64,000 bases of DNA from Gammaproteobacteria bacterium (ex Lamellibrachia satsuma) (GTDB taxonomy: Bacteria; Pseudomonadota; Gammaproteobacteria; Chromatiales; Chromatiaceae), in NCBI GenBank assembly GCA_019623805.1, contig CP053680.1, positions 2,148,001 through 2,212,000 of the forward strand. Direction: 5' to 3'. How positions within the stretch are numbered: the first letter of the stretch is position 1; every line of letters starts with the position of its first letter. Made by a program: the position numbers and the translations under genes. A model generated the notes under the pieces. That model was not told the origin of the DNA, ran no database searches, and saw nothing but the letters and a program-made list of their open reading frames with translations. Positions 36,514-44,633 of this stretch are shown in pieces.

Positions 36514-36774
36514 ATGGCACAAGATTTCACCAAATTGAAAAGAGATAGATACCAGATGCCAGAATACATAAAGCAGGCATTGAAAAATAATGGTGTGGCA
36601 CCTGATTATGAATCGCGTCCTGCATACCAACAAAATGACTACATTGGCTGGATAGAAAGAGCAAAAAGGCAAGAAACAAAAGAAAAACGTCTCCAGCAAA
36701 TGGTCGATGAACTAAAAGTAGGCGGTGTTTATATGAAAATGAAGCATCCAGCATCACGCAAGAATAAACGGTAA
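36514..36774 (+). CDS. YdeI/OmdA-like small protein (cassette 5)
   Basis: 86 aa from ATG 36514 (AGGGA five bases upstream; ATG 36496 lacks room for one). YQMPEYIKQALKNNGVAPDY and YIGWIERAKRQETKEKRLQQ match the C-terminal bacteriocin-protection YdeI/OmpD-associated module, whose helices end in Lys-rich tails. A protective role against envelope-targeting peptides is known for some relatives only. Confidence 0.72.
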   Translation: MAQDFTKLKRDRYQMPEYIKQALKNNGVAPDYESRPAYQQNDYIGWIERAKRQETKEKRLQQMVDELKVGGVYMKMKHPASRKNKR

Positions 36775-36799
36775 TCATGTGTATCAATCACCATACAAA

Positions 36800-36900
36800 G
36801 TAAATTCAGCGGATAGCGCAAAGCGTCAGGAATTTTGCTACGCTACAGCCACATCGCTTTTGGCTGCCGGTGATGCGAAGCGTTGAACTAAGCGTTATGT
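36800..36900 (+). other. attC site 5, degenerate
   Basis: The right core GTTATGT is clear at 36894-36900, and GCTGCCGGTGATGCGAAGCG precedes it. The left inverse core expected for this cassette (GGCTAAC) is absent, so the left half has decayed or recombined. Confidence 0.5.
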
Positions 36901-37296
36901 GTCAGAAATTGCATTCTGCAAGTTTAGGTGCAAGTGAAAAGGCTCAAAATCCTTGTCGGAATGGAGTAACGGAAGGTTATTGTTAATACAATATGTCGCA
37001 ATCATTACATCAATAGTTTTTCTTACGGTCACGCCGCGCTTTCGTAGAAAGCGGAAGTTATCTGCACTCCTTACAGCAATATCTTGGCCGCCTAAATCAA
37101 AAATGGTAAGAGAAGTTAATAATTCTTTTGCAGTTTCATAATCGCGGTCATGTCTAAAGCCTTGCAGAACTTCAATAAGAACCAAATCACCAAGTCCTAT
37201 TGGCTCCGTGCCAAGCAGGCTATCAAGTCTGTTCGTTTGAATAGACAGATTACCATTAAAAAAATCAATCCAAACGCTAGAATCGACAAAGATCAA
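36895..37296 (-). CDS. VapC-type PIN-domain ribonuclease toxin
   Basis: 133 aa PIN domain. MIFVDSSVWIDFF carries the first metal-binding Asp (residue 5); IEVLQGF has the conserved Glu; TIDVMIATYCINNNLPLLHS has further acidic residues and DKDF the last. VapC toxins cleave specific RNAs when free of their antitoxin. The stop lies within the attC core. It overlaps vapB by 4 bases (ATGA) and is read opposite to the other cassettes, so it must use its own promoter. Confidence 0.88.
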   Translation of the reverse strand: MIFVDSSVWIDFFNGNLSIQTNRLDSLLGTEPIGLGDLVLIEVLQGFRHDRDYETAKELLTSLTIFDLGGQDIAVRSADNFRFLRKRGVTVRKTIDVMIATYCINNNLPLLHSDKDFEPFHLHLNLQNAISDT

Positions 37297-37487
37297 TCGT
37301 CTGATCTCATCTCATCAAGATCTCCTTCCCAAGTTAACTTGCCTCTGAATCGGCGAATATTCTCTTGTTTCTTTAGTTTAATCAAAGTCTTAAGGCCAAG
37401 CTCAACAGCCTCGCGTTTGGTTCTTAAGCCAGTCATTTTCAAGGCGTTAGCCATGAGGTCGTCATCAATTACAATGTTTGTACGCAT
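37293..37487 (-). CDS. VapB-type antitoxin
   Basis: 64 aa from ATG 37487 (GGG eight bases upstream; a TTG at 37499 is less likely). MRTNIVIDDDLMANALKMTG and LRTKREAVELGLKTLIKLKK form a ribbon-helix-helix type DNA-binding N-terminus; the acidic tail binds the toxin. It precedes vapC and overlaps it, as in type II toxin-antitoxin operons, which it presumably represses. Confidence 0.86.
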   Translation of the reverse strand: MRTNIVIDDDLMANALKMTGLRTKREAVELGLKTLIKLKKQENIRRFRGKLTWEGDLDEMRSDD

Positions 37488-37564
37488 GTCAAAACCCAAT
37501 GTGTATGAAATTAACTTATGCTACACATTAAAGCCGCAAAACAAACCTTGGTCAAGGAGCAATC

Positions 37565-37761
37565 ACATAACAAGTGCCCCCGCTTGTTAACGGTCTGTGA
37601 GACCATGGCATCATCGGGCTACTGGATCGGTAACTTGTTTGCCCAAGTTACGGGCTCCATTTAATCAGATTAATGAAAGGATTTGACCATACAAGGCATT
37701 TTCAGTCGGAAATATTTTTTCGCTGCGCTCTCAGAAATCCCGCTGAAATGTGATGTTAGGT
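37565..37761 (+). other. Composite attC region 6
   Basis: ACATAAC (37565-37571) is the exact inverse of the start of the vapBC cassette. The right core GTTAGGT is at 37755-37761, 197 bp away, too long for one attC. CTTGTTAACGG at 37581-37591 could close a first, very short site. The right part (37680-37761) is a good copy of attC 2 with TTTTCAGTCGG and CCGCTGAAATG arms. An empty or eroded cassette probably lies between them. Confidence 0.65.
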
Positions 37762-37782
37762 GTATATAGATCCTGAGGAAAG

Positions 37783-38418
37783 ATGATGCCAATCGAATCA
37801 ATCGTAGCGTTTGTCATCGCATCGGCTTTGCTAAGCCTTGCGCCAGGCCCGGACAATATCTTCGTACTTACTCAGTCAGCTTTATATGGTAAGAAATCAG
37901 GTGTTCTGGTTACGCTTGGTCTTTGTACGGGGTTAATCGTTCATACAATCGCTGTGGCGCTGGGTGTCGCCGCAATATTCCAAACTTCAGTCGTGGCATT
38001 TACTGTTCTGAAAGCAGTGGGGGCCTTGTACTTGGCATACTTGGCTTGGCAGGCATTCCAAGCATCGGTCAGCATCCTCGAAGCACCAAGCTCAAATCTG
38101 CGTTCTAGTGGTGCTTTGTACCGTCGCGGAATCATCATGAATATCACCAATCCAAAGGTATCGATTTTTTTCCTTGCTTTCTTACCGCAGTTCGCATCAC
38201 CTGGGCATGGCCCAATCGCGCCGCAGATATTTCTTTTAGGTGGCATATTCATCTGCGTCGCCTTGGTGGTTTTTTGCGTAATAGCTTTTTTGGCGGGTGC
38301 CTTGGGCGGATGGTTGCACAACTCGCCGAAAGCCCAAGTCTATCTGAACCGAATTGCAGGCACCGTATTCGCGGGTTTGGCTCTGAAATTGGTAACCACT
38401 AGTGCAGATGGCCAGTAA
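37783..38418 (+). CDS. LysE/RhtB-family exporter (cassette 7)
   Basis: 211 aa with about six transmembrane helices. IVAFVIASALLSLAPGPDNI with the conserved APGPD and the later RRGIIMNITNPKVSIFFLAF are the LysE/RhtB signature. Members export amino acids or related compounds such as threonine and homoserine lactones; this substrate is not known. GAGGAAAG precedes the paired ATGATG start. The cassette begins with TTAGGT just after the attC. Confidence 0.9.
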   Translation: MMPIESIVAFVIASALLSLAPGPDNIFVLTQSALYGKKSGVLVTLGLCTGLIVHTIAVALGVAAIFQTSVVAFTVLKAVGALYLAYLAWQAFQASVSILEAPSSNLRSSGALYRRGIIMNITNPKVSIFFLAFLPQFASPGHGPIAPQIFLLGGIFICVALVVFCVIAFLAGALGGWLHNSPKAQVYLNRIAGTVFAGLALKLVTTSADGQ

Positions 38419-38420
38419 GC

Positions 38421-38476
38421 ACCTAATGAATAAGGTTCAGATCGCGCGAAGCCGCGATCTGAACCGTTTGTTGGAA
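38421..38476 (+). other. attC site 7
   Basis: ACCTAAT (one base off the ACCTAAC expected from its cassette start) to GTTGGAA at 38470-38476, 56 bp. GGTTCAGATCGCG and CGCGATCTGAACC form a near-perfect stem, the strongest hairpin in the array. Confidence 0.8.
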
Positions 38477-38493
38477 TTGGCTACATATTCAAA

Positions 38494-38546
38494 AGCTAGA
38501 TAATTCAGTCGGTCTCCTTGATCGGCGGCTGATTATTACGTTATGT
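38494..38546 (+). other. attC site 8, following an empty cassette
   Basis: AATTCAGTCGG and GGCTGATTATT arms end in the core GTTATGT (38540-38546). Only about 20 bases lie between the previous core and this site, so the cassette between them carries no gene. Confidence 0.6.
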
Positions 38547-38575
38547 GACCATAAACAAAGGGCGCTTGAAAATAA

Positions 38576-39118
38576 ATGATCTGGTATTCAATATCGCTCA
38601 GGCAACAGGGTGGAAGTAATCAGAGGAAACTTCTTGCTGAATACAATATACATGGCTCAAAGTTGGTTGCATGGTCATTAATGATATTCTCACTAATATT
38701 TGGACTCGAAGCGATAGTCGAAACAATCAATGCAATTATGGAGAGTCAGCTGTCAAATTTATCAAACGTAGACGTGGCATGGGTAATTTTCAGTTTTATA
38801 TTGTTTCTGCTGGGTTTGGATCAGATGTTTATAAAGGGGAAGCTAATAATTAATAAGAATTCAGTATTATGTAAATACAAGCATTTGTTTGGGAATAGTG
38901 AGTGGAATGAGCCAATGAATAACTATAAGGGATTAATAAGGAAAAAAGAACTAAATAGAGCTTCAGGTGCATTCGACCAGATTGTTTACACAATATGGCT
39001 AATCCACAAGAATAAAAAAAAGAATGTGAAGATATATAAAGCTTGGAGTAATGATGGTATTGAAAAGGATATATTAATGTACCAAGAAATGCTTGGCTTA
39101 CCTGAGGTAATTGCGTAA
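38576..39118 (+). CDS. Two-TM membrane protein of unknown function (cassette 8)
   Basis: 180 aa. Two hydrophobic helices (SLMIFSLIFGLEAIVETINA, about residues 34-53, and WVIFSFILFLLGLDQMF, about 69-85) are followed by a basic, probably cytoplasmic C-terminal half. I do not recognise a family. AT-rich codon use matches the other cassettes. It begins 30 bases after the attC core, and the attC that should follow it is degenerate. Confidence 0.65.
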   Translation: MIWYSISLRQQGGSNQRKLLAEYNIHGSKLVAWSLMIFSLIFGLEAIVETINAIMESQLSNLSNVDVAWVIFSFILFLLGLDQMFIKGKLIINKNSVLCKYKHLFGNSEWNEPMNNYKGLIRKKELNRASGAFDQIVYTIWLIHKNKKKNVKIYKAWSNDGIEKDILMYQEMLGLPEVIA

Positions 39119-39427
39119 CGAACTCTTGAGATAATAGTGCCACAGAACAATGCAAATTCAGTCGGATTTCCTGGGAGCTCAATTAGCAGAGAGGCTGAAT
39201 TAAGTGCACTGTTCCTAGAATTAAAACTCCTTTTCCATACGGCTTCGAAGGGCCTGGGAGATTGCCAGAACCCTCTGGTTTCCAGGTTCTGCAAACTCCG
39301 TGAATCATGTTTTTCTGCTATAAATATAGTAGAAGAGAGGTCGCTAGATTAACAGTTGATTACTGTGTAATCACGAAAGAATGATGAAGATATTCTATCG
39401 TGAGAAATGTGATAAGGAGGTTTGATA
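39119..39427. other. End of the integron array; degenerate attC, no gene
   Basis: AAATTCAGTCGG (39148-39159) and GAGGCTGAATTAAG (39189-39203) are recognisable arms of the local attC family, but no right-hand GTTRRRY core follows. The rest up to the next gene is unannotated and ends with AAGGAGG, the ribosome binding site of the HMA-like gene. Confidence 0.5.
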
Positions 39428-39661
39428 ATGGATATTCAACTTGCTGATGTCACCATCCATGTCGATAAAAATGTAGGCGCAGAAGAGCGTTCCGGTATAG
39501 AAGAGGTATTACGAAATATCGATGGTGTTGTAAGCGTGCACAATCCAGTTGAGGCAGCTCATTTGTTTCTCGTGGGATATAGTCCAGAAAAGGCCAATTC
39601 GCATGATTTGCTGAGTGCCGTGACTGGAAAATACGGACATGGAGAGTTAGTCGGTCTCTGA
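39428..39661 (+). CDS. Small HMA-like ferredoxin-fold protein
   Basis: 77 aa from ATG 39428, with AAGGAGG eight bases upstream. DIQLADVTIHVDKNVGAEER and VLRNIDGVVSVHNPVEAAHL plus HDLLSAVTGKYGHGE have the beta-alpha-beta-beta-alpha-beta spacing of heavy-metal-associated domains, but the metal-binding CxxC is absent. A carrier or partner function is possible. It lies 112 bp upstream of dsrE2, with the same orientation. Confidence 0.65.
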   Translation: MDIQLADVTIHVDKNVGAEERSGIEEVLRNIDGVVSVHNPVEAAHLFLVGYSPEKANSHDLLSAVTGKYGHGELVGL

Positions 39662-39773
39662 TGTATGGTGTGTAGCCTGTAAAACAGAACACGTCAAGAT
39701 GGGAGAGTGAGTTCAATACGGTGTTCGCTACCGAGGAGGAGGTTCATCTGCTTTGCAGAAGAGAGGTTTTGTT

Positions 39774-40394
39774 ATGTCATTACAGTCACAAAATGAGAAA
39801 CCTAACTTCCTTGAAAAAGACACCAAACTATTCAATGCGTTATTTGATGTGCGCTTCGAAGAGAAGATGGCGGACAGGGAATCTGATAACCCCCCTTCTA
39901 TTTGCATAATGGTTACAAAAGGGACCCTGGACTGGGCCTATCCCCCATTTATAATTGCTTCTACGGCATGCGCACTTGGTTGGAATGTCACCATGTTTTT
40001 TACCTTCTACGGCATGGGCCTACTCAAAAAGCGATTGGATCTGCAACTCAGTGGACTGGGCAATCCAGCTATGCCGATGAAAATGCCATACGGACCGGAG
40101 TGGTTTCGCGAAATAGAGTGGAAGATACCTAACCTGGTTATGGCCAATGTCCCAGGATTCGAGAACATGGCTACAACCATGATGAGTAAGACTCTGGCAG
40201 ACAAAGGTGTCGCACCGATTAGCGAGTTGCGAAAAGTTTGTATCGAAGAGGGCGTCAAACTTATTGCCTGCCAGATGACGTTTGACCTCTTCGGTTGGCC
40301 AAAAAATGAGTTCATCGACGAGATTTCCGAATGGGCTGGTGCAGCCACCTATCTGGCTATCGCGCAGAATTCCAAGGTGAATCTGTTCATGTAG
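39774..40394 (+). CDS. DsrE2-like sulfurtransferase
   Basis: 206 aa from ATG 39774 (GAGAGG upstream). SICIMVTKGTLDWAYPPFII and ACALGWNVTMFFTFYGMGLL match DsrE2, and ACQMTFDLFGW holds the conserved cysteine thought to carry sulfane sulfur. In sulfur oxidisers DsrE2 works with rhodanese and TusA in delivering sulfur to the Hdr or Dsr oxidation route; neither partner is next to it here. A small HMA-like gene precedes it. Confidence 0.82.
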   Translation: MSLQSQNEKPNFLEKDTKLFNALFDVRFEEKMADRESDNPPSICIMVTKGTLDWAYPPFIIASTACALGWNVTMFFTFYGMGLLKKRLDLQLSGLGNPAMPMKMPYGPEWFREIEWKIPNLVMANVPGFENMATTMMSKTLADKGVAPISELRKVCIEEGVKLIACQMTFDLFGWPKNEFIDEISEWAGAATYLAIAQNSKVNLFM

Positions 40395-40418
40395 ATCTGA
40401 AGAGGGCTTCGTGTGGAG

Positions 40419-40586
40419 TCAGGGCTTTTGTGCGTTACCAGGAAAACAAGCAAACTCCACCACAAACCCGATCAGTGCTAGTAGAACCAGGCCCTCATAG
40501 AGACTGAACCAGAGCAAGGGCAGTCCAAGGCTGAAATAGAGTCCATAGCGAAACAGTCGGCTGCGTTTCCAGATGGGTTCTTTCAT
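40419..40586 (-). CDS. Small membrane protein downstream of polA
   Basis: 55 aa. MKEPIWKRSRLFRYGLYFSL leads into two short hydrophobic stretches (LYFSLGLPLLWFSLY and GLVLLALIGFVVEFACF). It starts 5 bases after the polA stop on the same strand, so it is probably co-transcribed and coupled. I recognise no family. Short, so the call rests on codon continuity, hydrophobic pattern and position. Confidence 0.5.
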   Translation of the reverse strand: MKEPIWKRSRLFRYGLYFSLGLPLLWFSLYEGLVLLALIGFVVEFACFPGNAQKP

Positions 40587-40591
40587 GGCGA

Positions 40592-43306
40592 CTAGTGGGC
40601 TTCATCCCAGTTGTTGCCGATTCCCACATCAACCACCAGGGGAACCGCAAGTTCTGCGGCGGACTCCATCTTCTCTCGCAGCATAACGCTGGCGGTTTCG
40701 ACGTAATCCTCTTTTACCTCCACAACCAGTTCATCGTGGACCTGCATCAGCAGTCTCACCGGGGGGTGCTGCGACTCTATCCAGCCATCGACGTCGAGCA
40801 TGGCGCGCTTGATGATATCTGCGGCTGTGCCCTGCATCGGGGCATTGATTGCGGTGCGCTCCGCGGCTGCCTTGCGCGGTTCCCGGGCGTTGATTTCCGG
40901 CAGGTAGAGACGGCGTCCGAAGAGGGTCTCGACGTATCCCAATTCATGGGCCGACTCACAGGTGCGGTCCATGAACGTCCGCACGCCAGGATAGCGGGAG
41001 AAATAGAGGTCGATATACGCCTGCGCCGCACTGCGTTCTATTCCCAGCTGTTTTGCCAGTCCGAAGGCGGACATTCCGTAGATCAGACCAAAGTTGATCG
41101 CCTTTGCGGAACGACGCTGATCCGGGGTCACCGCTTCCAGTGTTTCGCCGAACACTTCGGCGGCGGTGGCCCGATGGATATCCTTGCCTTCGGCAAAGGC
41201 CTGCAACAGCCCTTCGTCGCCAGAGAGGTGGGCCATGATACGCAGTTCGATCTGGGAGTAGTCTGCGGCAACCATCTTCCAGCCGGGTTGGGGCACGAAT
41301 GCCTGGCGGATTCGGCGGCCAGCCTCGCTGCGCACCGGGATGTTCTGCAGATTGGGGTCGGAGGATGAGAGTCGGCCGGTTGCGGCAACTGCCTGGTGGT
41401 AGGAGGTGTGAACCCGTCCGGTAACGGGATTGACCATCTCAGGAAGCTTGTCAGTGTAGGTCGATTTGAGTTTCGACAGGCCGCGATGCTCCAGGATCAG
41501 GGCTGGCAGTTGATGGCCCTGCTCCGCAAGTTCCACAAGCACGGATTCTGCGGTTGAGGGGGCGCCTTTGGGGGTCTTGGAGATGATCGGCAGTTCCAGC
41601 TCTTCAAAGAAGATCTGTCCTATCTGCTTGGGGGAAGCCATGTTGAAGGGGCGCCCTGCGACCTCATAGGCCTGCTGCTCAAGATTGTGCATACCTTCCG
41701 CGAGCTCCCGACTCTGGGCCGTAAGCATCTCCCTGTCGATCAGAACCCCATTGCGTTCGATGCGGGAGAGTACCGGCACCAGGGGAATTTCGATCGACTG
41801 CAGTACGCGTGTTAGTGAAGACTCACTTTCAATCTTTGGCCAGAGTCTCTGATGCAATCGAAGCGTGATGTCTGCATCTTCTGCGGCGTAGGGGGCCGCC
41901 TGTTCGAGGGGAATCTGGTCGAACGTCAGCTGTTTCTTGCCCTTTCCGGCGATATCCTCGAAGTGGATCGTCTCATGCCCCAGATACTTTTTTGCCAGCG
42001 AGTCCATGTCGTGGCGGGTGGCGGTGGAGTCCCAGACGTAGGATTCGAGCATGGTATCGAAGGCGATGCCGCGCAGTTCGATGTCGTAGCGGGCCAGCAC
42101 GCTCATATCATATTTCAGGTTCTGACCTACCTTTGCTCGCGTCGGGTCTTCCAGCAGCGGCTTTAGCTGAGTGAGTACCCACTCACGGTCTAGCTGTTGT
42201 GGTGTGCCGGGGCAGCTATGGGCAACCGGGACATAAGCGGCCCGGCCCGGTTCGATGGAAAAGGAGACGCCGACGATCTCCGCCAGCATATAGTCGAGGC
42301 TGGTGGTTTCGGTATCGAAGGCAAAAAGATCCGCTTGCTGAAGTTGTATTAGCCAATCGTTGAAATCGGCCTTTGTCAGGATGGTCTCATAGTGCTGCTC
42401 GAAGATGGTGTGCTGTTCAATAACGGCTGGTTTCACCTCCGCGGGCGTGTCACGGTTTTCCAGCGTGGAGAGCAGCCGGGAGGACTCCATGCGGGTGTAG
42501 TGTTCGCGCAACCGCCCGGTATCCGGTGGGGTCGGCAGATACTGCTTCGGCCCAAGTTCCAGCGGCACGTCCAGCTTGATGGTGGTGAGGGTGCGCGAGA
42601 GGGGCAGGAAGTCGAGGCTGTTGCGCAGGTTTTCGCCGATCTTGCCTTTGATCTCGTCGGCGTGGCCCATGAGATTGTCGAGATCGCCGTAGGCGGCAAG
42701 CCATTTGGCGGCGGTTTTGGGACCGCACTTCGGCACGCCGGGAATATTGTCCGCGCTGTCCCCCACCAGTGCCAGATAGTCGATGATCTGTTTCGGTGTG
42801 ACGCCAAATTTGTCCATCACGCCCTGACGGTCGGAGAAGGTCTCAGACATGGTATTGACCAGGCTGACATGCGCGTTGACCAGTTGGGCCATGTCCTTGT
42901 CGCCGGTGGATATCAGCGTCTCCAGGCCCAGGTCAGTGGCTTGTTGCGCCAGGGTGCCGATGACATCGTCCGCCTCCACGCCTTCGATCATCAGTAGCGG
43001 TAGCCCCATGGCCCGGATGATGTCGTGCAGAGGTTCGATCTGCACACGCAGGTCTTCCGGCATCGGTGGACGGTGCGCCTTGTACTCACTGTAGAGCTGG
43101 TTACGAAAACTGCCGCCAGGGGCGTCGAAGACCACGGCAATGTATTCCGGGCTGTAGTCGTCGATAATTCGACGCAGCATATTGAGCACGCCGACGATTG
43201 CCCCGGTGGGTTCACCCTTTGAATTAGCTAGCGGCGGCAGTGCGTGAAATGCACGAAACAGATAGGAGGAGCCGTCGATCAGGATGAAGGGTTTACTGGA
43301 TGTCAT
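40592..43306 (-). CDS. polA: DNA polymerase I
   Basis: 904 aa, all three domains. The 5'-3' exonuclease (about 1-290) has ILIDGSSYLFRAFHALPPL and GVEADDVIGTLA. The 3'-5' exonuclease (about 320-500) has FDTETTSLDYM with intact acidic residues. The polymerase (about 510-904) has motif A DYSQIELRIMAHLSGD, motif B RRSAKAINFGLIYGMSAFGL and motif C MQVHDELVVEV. It fills gaps in repair and removes Okazaki primers. Confidence 0.97.
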   Translation of the reverse strand: MTSSKPFILIDGSSYLFRAFHALPPLANSKGEPTGAIVGVLNMLRRIIDDYSPEYIAVVFDAPGGSFRNQLYSEYKAHRPPMPEDLRVQIEPLHDIIRAMGLPLLMIEGVEADDVIGTLAQQATDLGLETLISTGDKDMAQLVNAHVSLVNTMSETFSDRQGVMDKFGVTPKQIIDYLALVGDSADNIPGVPKCGPKTAAKWLAAYGDLDNLMGHADEIKGKIGENLRNSLDFLPLSRTLTTIKLDVPLELGPKQYLPTPPDTGRLREHYTRMESSRLLSTLENRDTPAEVKPAVIEQHTIFEQHYETILTKADFNDWLIQLQQADLFAFDTETTSLDYMLAEIVGVSFSIEPGRAAYVPVAHSCPGTPQQLDREWVLTQLKPLLEDPTRAKVGQNLKYDMSVLARYDIELRGIAFDTMLESYVWDSTATRHDMDSLAKKYLGHETIHFEDIAGKGKKQLTFDQIPLEQAAPYAAEDADITLRLHQRLWPKIESESSLTRVLQSIEIPLVPVLSRIERNGVLIDREMLTAQSRELAEGMHNLEQQAYEVAGRPFNMASPKQIGQIFFEELELPIISKTPKGAPSTAESVLVELAEQGHQLPALILEHRGLSKLKSTYTDKLPEMVNPVTGRVHTSYHQAVAATGRLSSSDPNLQNIPVRSEAGRRIRQAFVPQPGWKMVAADYSQIELRIMAHLSGDEGLLQAFAEGKDIHRATAAEVFGETLEAVTPDQRRSAKAINFGLIYGMSAFGLAKQLGIERSAAQAYIDLYFSRYPGVRTFMDRTCESAHELGYVETLFGRRLYLPEINAREPRKAAAERTAINAPMQGTAADIIKRAMLDVDGWIESQHPPVRLLMQVHDELVVEVKEDYVETASVMLREKMESAAELAVPLVVDVGIGNNWDEAH

Positions 43307-43547
43307 GGTTTGTCGTCGTGGTGGGGAAGAGAGGGGATGTTAGCCGATCTGCCGCCTGTTTGTCGCCGGGCCTTTGCAAAGAGAGCGGAGCAGCGATGTA
43401 TGATCGAAATGGGATTTTTGTGATTTATTGCTAAAGATAGCAACAACCCTGCCGATGCCATGTTTGATCGCGGGATATTACCCTCCCCCTGTTGCCTGCG
43501 TTTCGCCGTATACCTTCATCACTATTAAAAAAATATTAGGTAACACT

Positions 43548-44603
43548 ATGTCTGAACTCATGCCCTGCTTTCACATTGATCTGCCGGACAAAGCGCAACA
43601 GCATCATGCTGCAGCGCTTGATTTTCTCGAGCGACATGGAATTTCGCCAAATCCAATTTGTTACGCGATTGCCTATGAGTATGATGCCGGCCGCAAGCCG
43701 GAGTTGAATCTGGAGATCGAATCGCATCTGGATAAAGGAAGGGATCTTGATGCGCACTACCTTAGGGAGTTTTTTGATACCCATTTTATGGGACAGTCGG
43801 ATGAAAAGATGGGTGAACATATCGCCGATCTGCACAATCTGCTCTATAAGGTGTTGGAGGGCGTCTCCGGCGCCTGCTCAGGTGCAGCTGATTTCGGCAA
43901 GGTGCTTGAGGCTCAGACAGAAGAGTTGAAAGGGGATGTCGACATGGCCGGATTGAAGGAGATCGCCGGAAATTTGCTGACAGCCACAAAAAAGGCCATA
44001 TCGTCCAATCAATCGATGCGCGATCAGCTCGAATCCGTTGAGAAGGATACCTCTGACCTCAAGAGCCAGGTCAAACAGCTGCAGGATCAGGCCAGCAGGG
44101 ATTCTCTGACCGGGCTTTACAATCGTAACGCTCTGTCGCAACAGCTCGACTCTATGATCGAACGAGGTGCCAGCAAGGAAGCTCCGCTCAGCCTGTTGAT
44201 GGTGGATATCGACCATTTTAAACGTTTTAACGACAATTTCGGCCATTTAATCGGGGATGAGGTTATCCGGCGGGTGAGTATGGCCCTGCAACAAGGCGTG
44301 CGGAACGTGGATGTCGCGGCGCGTTTTGGCGGAGAGGAGTTTACCGTGGTACTGCCGGGTACAGGTCTGGATAAGGCGATGGAGGTAGCGCAAAAGCTCC
44401 ATGAGGCCATCAGTAAGTTGGTGTTGGTCAGACGTAGTACGAAGGAGAAGTTACCCGGTATTACGGTCTCGATGGGTGCCTCCTGTCTGCATCCGGGTGA
44501 TTCGCGGGAGTCACTTATTGAGCGGGCCGATCAGGCCCTCTATCACGCCAAGGAGAGTGGTCGAAATCGTATTGTCAGCGAAACCGAGACCTTGATTCAT
44601 TGA
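43548..44603 (+). CDS. Diguanylate cyclase (GGDEF)
   Basis: 351 aa from ATG 43548. An N-terminal helical region (about residues 1-180, with a coiled coil at 155-185) leads to a GGDEF domain with DSLTGLYNRNAL, LMVDIDHFKRFNDNFGH and the active-site RFGGEEFTVVLPG; GGEEF is a functional variant. It makes cyclic di-GMP from two GTP. No transmembrane helix is present, so it is a cytoplasmic enzyme; no RxxD inhibitory site is seen at the usual place. An upstream frame to 43428 seems non-coding. Confidence 0.9.
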   Translation: MSELMPCFHIDLPDKAQQHHAAALDFLERHGISPNPICYAIAYEYDAGRKPELNLEIESHLDKGRDLDAHYLREFFDTHFMGQSDEKMGEHIADLHNLLYKVLEGVSGACSGAADFGKVLEAQTEELKGDVDMAGLKEIAGNLLTATKKAISSNQSMRDQLESVEKDTSDLKSQVKQLQDQASRDSLTGLYNRNALSQQLDSMIERGASKEAPLSLLMVDIDHFKRFNDNFGHLIGDEVIRRVSMALQQGVRNVDVAARFGGEEFTVVLPGTGLDKAMEVAQKLHEAISKLVLVRRSTKEKLPGITVSMGASCLHPGDSRESLIERADQALYHAKESGRNRIVSETETLIH

Positions 44604-44633
44604 GTCAGTTCGAGGGGGTGCGGCGGATGGTGG

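Larger units (their letters stand above)
30522..39210 (+). mobile_element. Chromosomal integron cassette array, interrupted by two insertion sequences
   Basis: About eight cassettes, nearly all on the plus strand, are separated by attC-like palindromes. Three cassettes match exactly between the bases after the recombination point and the inverse core of their own attC: TTAGCC with GGCTAAC (34637 / 35326), TTATGT with ACATAAC (35412 / 35911) and TTATGT with ACATAAC (36894 / 37565). The DNA is much richer in A and T than both flanks. The array fades out near 39.2 kb. Confidence 0.88.
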
